A stretch of DNA of 36,424 nucleotides from Parcubacteria group bacterium ADurb.Bin115 (GTDB lineage: Bacteria; Patescibacteriota; Patescibacteriia; Patescibacteriales; UBA12465): the NCBI GenBank assembly GCA_002070735.1, contig MWDX01000022.1, positions 1-36,424 of the forward strand, in the 5' to 3' direction. A program made the translations under genes and the position numbers. Positions within the stretch are counted from its first letter, which is position 1. Each line of letters opens with the position of its first letter. Of this stretch, positions 30,559 to 36,424 are shown one piece after another. Below the pieces are notes generated by a model. The model searched no databases. It was not told the origin of the DNA and saw only the letters and a program-made list of their open reading frames with translations.

Positions 30559-31704
30559 TTATAGACTTTTGAATAATTCTAAATACTGCTTTGCCGTCTT
30601 TTCCCAAGAAAAATTATGAATCTGCTCTTGTCCGGCTTTAATTAATCGCGTCCTTACCTGGCTATCAGTAACCACCAATTCCAGCGCTTTGGCAATTTCA
30701 TTAATATCATAGGGATTAATGGTTAAAGCGGCCGAGCCAACGACTTCTGGCAGACTAGAAACATTACTAGTTATCACCGGCAAATTGCGCGCCATCGCTT
30801 CAAGCGGTGGCAAGCCAAAACCTTCATAATATGAAGGATAAATAAAAACTTCTGCCCTTCGATATAAAAGTTCCTTTTCGCGGGCTGAGACATATCCTAA
30901 AAACTTAATATCACGGCGATAGGGAGATTCCTCCCAAGCGCGATAGATAGGACGGTTGCGCCAACCGCTGCCCCCAGCCAAAACTAGTTGCAAATCAACT
31001 AAATTAACATTATCGTCCCGCAAGCGATTATAGGCGTAAATCAGCCCGACAATATTCTTACGAGGCTCAATTGTGCCTAAATATAAAATAAATCTCTTTT
31101 TTAACTCATGGCGGCGGAAAAAATTACGCTCTTCTTCCGGTCCCGGCATCGGTACGCCCGGATTAACTCCAGAATAAATCGTCTGGACTTTTTCTGGCTC
31201 AATTTTAAGCAATTCAATTATATCTTGACGGGTATTTTCAGAAACTGCCACAATCGCCGTGGCGCGAGTGGCTAATTTTTTTAAAGCCAAAGATCGGTGC
31301 CAAAAATTTTTGCGGTAGCTAAAAAATTCAGGATAATGTAAAAAGGAAATATCATGAATAGTCAAAACATGTTTAGTCTCTTGAGAAAAATTACTGAAAT
31401 TAATATGCGGCGACCAAAAAATATCAACCCCGCCGACTAAACGGTCAAGTTTCGGCCAAGCAAACCCTTTCTGTAAACAATAATTAAAAAATTTATTAGG
31501 ATAACGGCTCCGCTTTATCAGCAAATTTGGGTGCTCAAAATTACCGATACGCGCCCTGACGTCACGGCAAGAATTATAAAAAAGACGATATTCGTTATCA
31601 AAATCAAGACGCAAGAGTGTGCGCAACAAGATTGAACTATACTCGGAAACGCCGCTATATTGCTTATCCATCAAAACGCGGATATCGACGCCAATTCTCA
31701 TCAT
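30559..31704 (-). CDS. Family 4 glycosyltransferase (mannosyltransferase-like)
   Basis: 381 aa, GT-B fold. The N-terminus [20 protein letters not shown] is the typical acceptor-domain opening of WbpY/mannosyltransferase-B-like GT4 enzymes (G-V-D-x-R, then G-V/I-x-x-Y/S). The C-terminal donor domain has [20 protein letters not shown], then [20 protein letters not shown] and the E-x7-E motif [10 protein letters not shown] retaining transfer of a nucleotide-activated sugar to a lipid-linked acceptor is expected; mannose is a guess from the subfamily. Two in-frame ATGs (31704 and 31701) are possible. It starts 4 nt after the preceding gene's stop, as part of the three-gene EPS cluster 30559-34270. 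Confidence 0.93.
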   Translation of the reverse strand: MMRIGVDIRVLMDKQYSGVSEYSSILLRTLLRLDFDNEYRLFYNSCRDVRARIGNFEHPNLLIKRSRYPNKFFNYCLQKGFAWPKLDRLVGGVDIFWSPHINFSNFSQETKHVLTIHDISFLHYPEFFSYRKNFWHRSLALKKLATRATAIVAVSENTRQDIIELLKIEPEKVQTIYSGVNPGVPMPGPEEERNFFRRHELKKRFILYLGTIEPRKNIVGLIYAYNRLRDDNVNLVDLQLVLAGGSGWRNRPIYRAWEESPYRRDIKFLGYVSAREKELLYRRAEVFIYPSYYEGFGLPPLEAMARNLPVITSNVSSLPEVVGSAALTINPYDINEIAKALELVVTDSQVRTRLIKAGQEQIHNFSWEKTAKQYLELFKSL

Positions 31705-31708
31705 ATAA

Positions 31709-32845
31709 TTAGGCTAAAGCTTGTTTAGATTTGATAAAAGCAAACATTCGGCGCTTGAATTCAGAAACGGCATAAGTATCGGCGTGGGCTTTAATCGCCC
31801 GGCTATCCCAAACTTTTCGGCCGCTATCCAAATCTTCCAAGAAACATCGGACCAAAGACATAATAGCGTCTGGCGTCTGCTCGTTAAAGAATAGGCCGCT
31901 TTCATTTTCAACGACAGTTTCGGTAGCGCCGCCGCGGCGATAAGCCAAAACCGGCCGGCCGGCCGCCATCGCTTCCACGGCGGTAATGCCAAAATCTTCT
32001 TCTTGGGGATTAATGAAAGCCAAGGCGTGGGCATAGAGCTCAGCCTTCTGGTCTTCACTAACGCGCCCTAAAAATTCAATATTGGCCGCTCTTCCGGCGA
32101 GACGCTGCAAACGCGGCCAATCTAGACCATCGCCAAAAATTTTTAAATTAAAACCATCACCCAGAGCCTTAAAAGCCTGAACCACAATATCAACGCGTTT
32201 ATACGGCGCCAAACGGCAACCCGAAAGAAAATATCTTTCTTGATGGCTTTGCTGGCTTAAATCGGCAATTTGAAAGTTATCGGTCTCAACCGGCGGATAG
32301 ATGATTTCCGAATCACGACGATAATATTTACTGATGCGTTTTTGAACAGTGGCGGAATTGGCAAGGAAATAATCGACTCTCTGCGCGGCGGCGTAATCCC
32401 ACAGACGCAGACGCCCTAAAGTTAAAGAAATTATCTTCTTTATCCACTTATTGTATTTTAATTCATTTAAATACTGATGGGCATCGCTCCAAAGATAGCG
32501 CGTCGGCGTGTGGCAATAGCAGAGATGGAGAGTATTGGGCGAAGTAATCACCCCTTTAGCAAAAGCGCTGGCATCAGAAATTACCAAATCAAATTCGCGC
32601 AAATCAAAAAATTCAACCGCCATCGGCATGAAAAATAAATACCACTTATAGTGCCTAACCCCTCCGGGCAAGCGCTGAATAATCGAAGTTTCTATCTTTT
32701 TGCCGGCAAAATTTTTGTCAACATTCTTTTGTTCGTACAGTAAAGTGTAAATCGGCGCTTCCGGAAACATTTCCGTCAGCGCCTTTAACACTTTCTCCGC
32801 CCCGCCCGCTTGGGCCAGGTGGTCGTGGATGAGAGCGACTTTCAT
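31709..32845 (-). CDS. Family 4 glycosyltransferase (WbaZ-like)
   Basis: 378 aa. The opening MKVALIHDHLAQAGGAEKVL with its G-G-A-E loop, then LCYCHTPTRYLWSDAHQYL, matches the WbaZ/GT4 group of O-antigen and EPS glycosyltransferases. The donor domain contains YFLSGCRLAPYKRVDIVVQA, then NIEFLGRVSEDQKAELYAHA and the E-x7-E motif EDFGITAVE followed by AYRRGGATETV. It is cytoplasmic and peripheral. It begins 9 nt after the sugar-1-phosphate transferase stops, which suggests it adds the second sugar to the polyprenyl-linked primer (inference). Confidence 0.93.
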   Translation of the reverse strand: MKVALIHDHLAQAGGAEKVLKALTEMFPEAPIYTLLYEQKNVDKNFAGKKIETSIIQRLPGGVRHYKWYLFFMPMAVEFFDLREFDLVISDASAFAKGVITSPNTLHLCYCHTPTRYLWSDAHQYLNELKYNKWIKKIISLTLGRLRLWDYAAAQRVDYFLANSATVQKRISKYYRRDSEIIYPPVETDNFQIADLSQQSHQERYFLSGCRLAPYKRVDIVVQAFKALGDGFNLKIFGDGLDWPRLQRLAGRAANIEFLGRVSEDQKAELYAHALAFINPQEEDFGITAVEAMAAGRPVLAYRRGGATETVVENESGLFFNEQTPDAIMSLVRCFLEDLDSGRKVWDSRAIKAHADTYAVSEFKRRMFAFIKSKQALA

Positions 32846-32854
32846 CTTTTTATG

Positions 32855-34270
32855 TTATTCCGCTTGGCGATGTTTTAAGACCGCTAAAGGGGTTTTTAAA
32901 AGGATAGAAATATCCAAAAGCAAAGACCAATTTTCCAAATAATATACATCCAGCTTCACCTCTTCTTCAAACAGCAAATCGCTGCGACCGGAAACTTGGG
33001 CCATCCCGGTAATACCAGGCTTAACCGTTAGGGTTTTTTTATGATGATGCTCATACTTAGCCACTTCTTCCGGTAAATGCGGACGCGGGCCCACCAAGCT
33101 CATTTTGCCGATAAACACCAAAAATAATTCCGGCAATTCGTCCAAAGACCAGCGACGGATAAGCTTACCAACGCCAGTCACCCGCGGATCATCCTTAATC
33201 TTCACCAAGGGGCCGTCGGTACGTAAATTTTTGTCAGCCAATTCCTTGTAGCGCATGCTGTCGGAATTAACAATCATGGAACGGAATTTAAAATAGTGGA
33301 AAGGCCGACCGCCTTCGCCGACTCTGGTAACGAAAGAGCCGTCGTCGCGCTTGGAAAAGAAAACCGGACCGCGGGAATCGAGCTTAATAGCCAAAGCAAC
33401 TAATAGTAAAATTGGAGAAAACAGAATAATTAAAAGAGCGGAACCGAAAATATCAAATAATCTTTTCCAAATGCGTCCCCAGCCGTCCAAAGTTGTTTTT
33501 TTCACCTCCACAATCGGAATGCCGGCCAAATCGCTGACCTCGGTACGCAGAACTTTTACCTCCAATAAATCGGCGACGTATTTATAGACCAGATGATGTT
33601 CGGAGGTAAAATCATACAAGCGCAGCGCTTCCGCTTTACTTAAATTAGGGTCGCTCTGCATGACCTCATCCACTCTTTGGGCTTGCATTATTTCCGTTAA
33701 TTCCTGCGCGCTTTCCAAGGAAAAATCACGTAAACGCTTGACGACGCGATAGCCCCACTGAGGAGTGGAAGCAAATTCGGAAAGCAGCTTATCCGTGGTC
33801 TTGCTGTTGCCAACTAAGACCAGGTTGCGCGTGCCGAGGCCATAGCGAAAAAGCAAACGCTGCAGCCAGCGCACGAGCAAATGTCCGAAGCTCACATAAA
33901 TAATTGATAAAAACCAAGCGGCAATGACGATAAAACGGGAATCAAATAATTCACGACGGAAAAAGATATAAATGGCGATTAAAGCCAAGCCGGTAGAGCA
34001 AGCGAGAATTATCCGCGCCAGTTCCCGGGCGACATTGTCCGGCCGGCGAATATTGTAAAGTCCGGAAAAAGCAAACACCAAAATCCAGACTAAAGCGATA
34101 ATGGCGCTCAATTCTAGATACTTATCAAAGGATAAATTAAAAATTACCGGTCTGATATCGGTGGAGAGACTGGAAAAACGCAAGTGATAGGCGGAAATTG
34201 CCGCCAAAACGACAAGAACGTAATCTAAAGGCACGAGCAAGAAACTAAAGAATAGTTCCGGTTTTTTCAT
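32855..34270 (-). CDS. Polyprenyl-phosphate sugar-1-phosphate transferase (WcaJ/WbaP-like)
   Basis: 471 aa initiating enzyme: it transfers hexose-1-phosphate from a UDP-sugar to undecaprenyl phosphate at the inner face of the membrane. The N-terminal part has 4-5 membrane helices (residues 8-135), then a soluble CoA-binding-like domain (about residues 145-245). One further membrane hairpin is at about 270-295 (IFGSALLIILFSPILLLVAL). The catalytic domain has LDSRGPVFFSKRDDGSFV, HYFKFRSMIVNSD, RRWSLDELPELFLVFIGKM, SLVGPRPHLPEEV and KPGITGMAQVSGRSD, including the conserved K-F-R-S-M and D-E-L-P boxes. Substrate sugar (Glc or Gal) is not readable. First gene of the EPS cluster; rnpB ends 57 nt upstream without a visible terminator. 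Confidence 0.96.
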   Translation of the reverse strand: MKKPELFFSFLLVPLDYVLVVLAAISAYHLRFSSLSTDIRPVIFNLSFDKYLELSAIIALVWILVFAFSGLYNIRRPDNVARELARIILACSTGLALIAIYIFFRRELFDSRFIVIAAWFLSIIYVSFGHLLVRWLQRLLFRYGLGTRNLVLVGNSKTTDKLLSEFASTPQWGYRVVKRLRDFSLESAQELTEIMQAQRVDEVMQSDPNLSKAEALRLYDFTSEHHLVYKYVADLLEVKVLRTEVSDLAGIPIVEVKKTTLDGWGRIWKRLFDIFGSALLIILFSPILLLVALAIKLDSRGPVFFSKRDDGSFVTRVGEGGRPFHYFKFRSMIVNSDSMRYKELADKNLRTDGPLVKIKDDPRVTGVGKLIRRWSLDELPELFLVFIGKMSLVGPRPHLPEEVAKYEHHHKKTLTVKPGITGMAQVSGRSDLLFEEEVKLDVYYLENWSLLLDISILLKTPLAVLKHRQAE

Positions 34271-34326
34271 ATTAATATTAAAACCGCATCAAGCCTGGGT
34301 ATGATTCGGTAATTTAAAATTGTTAA

Positions 34327-34676
34327 AGGGGCAAGCGATAAGCCGGATTCTGTCGTGAGCGGCCATTTATCTAGCCCAATCGTCACCGATTGGGTCAAGC
34401 GAGCTACTTTTTACCACTCAATGAAGAATAGCTTTGCTCTTGCTTCCGGCAGGGTTTACCGCGGACACGCCGTTACCGGCGGCCGAAGCTTGTCGCCCTA
34501 AAAGGACATCAAGCCACTTTTCACCTTTCTCCACCCGAGAGTGGATAGTATTGTCTCTGTGGCACTTTCCCTAAGATTACTCTTGGCGGACGTTATCCGC
34601 TGCCATTTTTGAGAAGTCCGGACTTTCCTCTTCTTGGTGCCAAATAGCACCAAAAAGCGGCCGCTTACTTGCCCCG
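34327..34676 (-). ncRNA. rnpB: RNase P RNA, class A
   Basis: About 350 nt on the minus strand. The ends pair as P1 (GGGGCAAG/CTTGCCCC, 34675-34668 and 34335-34328). Conserved blocks are present in order: GAGGAAAGTCCGGACT near the 5' end, TAGGGAAAGTGCCACAGAGA, GCGGTAAACCC, and ACAGAATCCGGCTTAT near the 3' end. These are the hallmarks of the bacterial type A catalytic RNA that trims the 5' ends of tRNAs. A GGU suitable for CCA binding can be seen in the P15-region loop (GAGTGGTAAAAAG). Exact ends are approximate. Confidence 0.96.
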
Positions 34677-34688
34677 ATTAACACCTTT

Positions 34689-34717
34689 ATCGTACTAAAA
34701 ATACTAAAAAAAATCAA
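34689..34717 (-). promoter_or_regulatory. Promoter of rnpB
   Basis: Minus strand TTGATT (34717-34712), 17-nt spacer, TACGAT (34694-34689). The start near 34682-34676 fits the P1 5' end. The rest of 34718-34876 holds a short palindrome (CGGAAGTTTCCG, 34796-34807) and no gene I can support. Confidence 0.6.
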
Positions 34718-34876
34718 ATTTTAGTACAATCTTTAAAGATTCTTGGCAAGGTATTGACAGCTAATCTAATATACTGTGATTATCAAGACAAACAACGGAA
34801 GTTTCCGGTAAAACATAAGTAGACCATGGCTTTTCTTTTCAAGCCAGTCGCCAAAGCTGATCTTTTATTCACAAGG

Positions 34877-34915
34877 ATAAAAAATAACAGGGAAGAATTA
34901 TCTTCTTCCCTGTTA
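34877..34915 (-). terminator. Terminator of the LamG-domain gene
   Basis: AACAGGGAAGAA on each strand forms a perfect 12-bp stem (34886-34897 with 34903-34914, 5-nt loop). On the minus strand it is followed by ATTTTTTAT. It begins 39 nt past the gene's stop. Confidence 0.9.
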
Positions 34916-34953
34916 TATATAGCCAACAAAATTAACCCAACAAAAATTAAATT

Positions 34954-36424
34954 TCAAGGTAAAGTTGAATACTCTTCTTCAACCTTATCCGCGCTTAAAC
35001 TTCCCTGCCATAACTTAAAATTATCTATCTTATAATCATTTACCGAACTCCTGAAACTTAAATTATCAATTTTAGCTCCAGTCGGTAAAGGCAGACTCTC
35101 TAAATCAATCTTTAATTGACCGTCAACAAACAGTTGCCAACGATAGCGATAATCGTCATAGACTAAAGCCAAATGGTGCCACAGATTATCTCCCGGTAAA
35201 AATTCATGCCCTTCTTGAAAAAATTCCCCGTTTCTTTCCGTCCATAAACGCTGTTGCCAATTATCAAGCGCCAAACTCGTTAATTTCTCCTCGCCCTGAT
35301 TGAAATCAAGATGCAGACGGCCGCTATAGGGCAAAACGGCATTATTCTGCCACCACCAAGAGGCAGAAAAATTATTAGTATTAATCGCCGGAATCTCTAA
35401 GTTATAAACCGAACCGATGGGCGGAAAGGACAAAGCCTTGCCGTCTAAGCCATCATACACTAAAGCCCCTGCCGGCAAATCCCAATTAATGTTGCCGACA
35501 CTATCATGAGCAATGTGGCCGCTAGCTTCATTAAAGTTCCAGGAATGCAACAAAGTTAAGTTCGGCGGCGCTTCCCTGCTTACTTGTGGATTAAAAGGCT
35601 GATGGGCATTAGCTAAAGCGATAATTTCTTCTTGACTTAAAGCCCGGTTCCATAAAGAAACCTCATCAAGCACAATCACGCCGGCATAGGCGCCGATTTG
35701 CAGATTATCAAAATCAGGACCAAGACCGCTGAAATTTTGAAAAAACATTTCTTGACCATCGATATAAATAGCCCAGTAGCCGCCGGCGGCATTCCACACC
35801 AAAACGCCCTGGTGCCAAGCTTTATCCATATAACCGTTAGCGTTATAGCGTCCGTCTAAACCGGGAAAACCCGAAAAAGAAAACATGGTGGCAAAAATTT
35901 CAAAACGCAAGCTGATATTTTCAGCAGTATTTCTAAAAACAAAATAAGGATGACTATAGTCATCGTCACCTTTATACTGAAAGGCAAAACTGAAATTTGA
36001 ACCGCTTAAAGCCGGCGTCAAATTCACTTGAAAATTTTCGGCGCCGTTATAGGAAATACGGCGACCGCAACCCCAGCGCCCGACCATCCACTCGCCGCCG
36101 CCGCTTAAAGCTAAAGAAGTCTTGTGACTAATCATCTCCGCCGTACTGTCTCCTTGGCATTCAGAAAATGACCATAAGTATTGCAAACCATCACTATTTA
36201 TGCCCGGTTGCAAAGTAAACGGCTGGTCATTGCCACCCTCATTATTCTCTTGATTATTATCATCATTATCATCATTATCATCATTATTATTTTGACTTTC
36301 TTCATCATCTCCATTTTCTTCTCCATCATCTCCATTTTCCTCATCATCGTCTTGATTCTCTTCCTCCTCTTCATTTTCAGAGGGCAAGACACCGCCCAAT
36401 GGCCATAGCAAAAAATCATGAGCA
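34954..36424 (-). CDS. Surface protein with acidic linker and two LamG/concanavalin-like domains (5' end outside window)
   Basis: The frame is open to the right edge (A-H-D-F before the TTG at 36411), so the true start lies outside; about 490 residues are visible. Near the edge is a 50-residue Asp/Glu/Asn tract, encoded partly by GAT/AAT-type trinucleotide and 9-bp repeats (about 36250-36350). This is a flexible, calcium-binding-like or spacer linker. Two LamG_3-type jelly-roll domains follow: the first (FAFQYKGDDDY, then WAIYIDGQEMFF and VIVLDEVSLWNRALSQEEII), the second (LLHSWNFNEASGHIAHDSVG, then WHHLALVYDDYRYRWQLFVD and KIDNFKLWQGSLSADKVEEE). Such modules bind glycans or proteins at the cell surface. 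The visible C-terminus ends right after the second domain with no anchor. Confidence 0.88.
   Translation of the reverse strand, partial: AHDFLLWPLGGVLPSENEEEEENQDDDEENGDDGEENGDDEESQNNNDDNDDNDDNNQENNEGGNDQPFTLQPGINSDGLQYLWSFSECQGDSTAEMISHKTSLALSGGGEWMVGRWGCGRRISYNGAENFQVNLTPALSGSNFSFAFQYKGDDDYSHPYFVFRNTAENISLRFEIFATMFSFSGFPGLDGRYNANGYMDKAWHQGVLVWNAAGGYWAIYIDGQEMFFQNFSGLGPDFDNLQIGAYAGVIVLDEVSLWNRALSQEEIIALANAHQPFNPQVSREAPPNLTLLHSWNFNEASGHIAHDSVGNINWDLPAGALVYDGLDGKALSFPPIGSVYNLEIPAINTNNFSASWWWQNNAVLPYSGRLHLDFNQGEEKLTSLALDNWQQRLWTERNGEFFQEGHEFLPGDNLWHHLALVYDDYRYRWQLFVDGQLKIDLESLPLPTGAKIDNLSFRSSVNDYKIDNFKLWQGSLSADKVEEEYSTLP

Noticed and set aside
30500-30607. Longer N-terminus for MnmA
   Set aside because: It overlaps the preceding glycosyltransferase gene and has no counterpart in the family; ATG 30499 gives the normal start.
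32438-32447. DnaA-box-like TTATCCACT
   Set aside because: A single near match inside a coding region; no cluster, so no origin can be claimed despite parAB being in the window.
34754-34783. Plus-strand TTGACA with TATACT
   Set aside because: The spacer is only 10 nt, and the 18-nt alternative -10 (GATTAT) is poor; no gene or RNA follows on that strand.
34826-35035. 69-codon plus-strand frame beginning MAFLFKPVAKAD
   Set aside because: It crosses the LamG terminator and the 3' end of the LamG gene on the opposite strand; no family and no good promoter.
1-36424. CRISPR array, intact IS element or prophage
   Set aside because: No regularly spaced repeats, no transposase or integrase frame, and no tail or capsid genes were seen.

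Overview
The window looks like chromosome from a member of the Patescibacteria (Candidate Phyla Radiation), most likely a Parcubacteria-type lineage. This is inferred from gene content and style and has not been tested by phylogeny. Supporting signs are compact operons with overlapping or 3-5 nt junctions, mostly leaderless-looking starts without a Shine-Dalgarno, large repeat-rich secreted surface proteins, a DhnA-type class I aldolase, a DUF3048 protein, and EPS genes mixed with housekeeping genes. TGA is used as an ordinary stop (for example dnaE and the glycosyltransferase ending at 11271), so the UGA=Gly code of Gracilibacteria/SR1 is not in use.

Layout. 1-4211: two secreted surface-protein genes on the minus strand; the first runs off the left edge and the second carries a near-perfect 654-bp internal duplication. 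4212-6478: a gene-poor accessory block with a Fic-family AMP/NMP-transferase, an elaborate palindromic operator over its promoter, one small ORF, an inverted repeat and decayed coding fragments. It ends at the 3' side of tRNA-Gln(CTG). 6479-13790: a long minus-strand run, read from the right: flippase, two glycosyltransferases, DUF192 protein, O-antigen polymerase/ligase-like protein, greA, lysS, tRNA-Gln. 13959-16294: plus-strand rpmE-prfA-prmC (ribosomal protein L31, release factor 1 and its methyltransferase). 16299-20138: minus-strand block with a membrane protein, rodA, ribosomal protein L25/CTC and a DUF3048 protein. 20207-21145: a lone aldolase with a bidirectional terminator. 21231-26455: a baseplate-J-like membrane protein and dnaE. 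26627-28485: parA and parB, separated by a decayed RdgB/HAM1-like fragment. 28604-29361: tRNA-Leu(CAA) and a DUF218-like gene. 29417-34270: mnmA plus an EPS initiation cluster (two GT4 enzymes and a polyprenyl-phosphate sugar-1-phosphate transferase). 34327-34676: RNase P RNA. 34954-36424: a LamG-domain surface protein cut by the right edge.

How the genes work together. The sugar-1-phosphate transferase and GT4 enzymes (30559-34270), with the GTs, flippase and polymerase/ligase-like protein (8646-13790), form a plausible Wzx/Wzy-type surface polysaccharide pathway split over two loci. RodA, the membrane protein beside it and the secreted LamG/Ig-like proteins also belong to the cell envelope. 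Translation is heavily represented (lysS, rpmE, prfA, prmC, rplY, mnmA, two tRNAs, rnpB), as are replication and segregation (dnaE, parA, parB).

The most unusual signals are regulatory. The Fic gene has a perfect 8-bp inverted repeat and two further half-sites wrapped around a consensus promoter. The parA and tRNA-Leu promoters are back to back, with -35 hexamers overlapping by 5 bp. No CRISPR array, intact insertion sequence or complete phage was seen.
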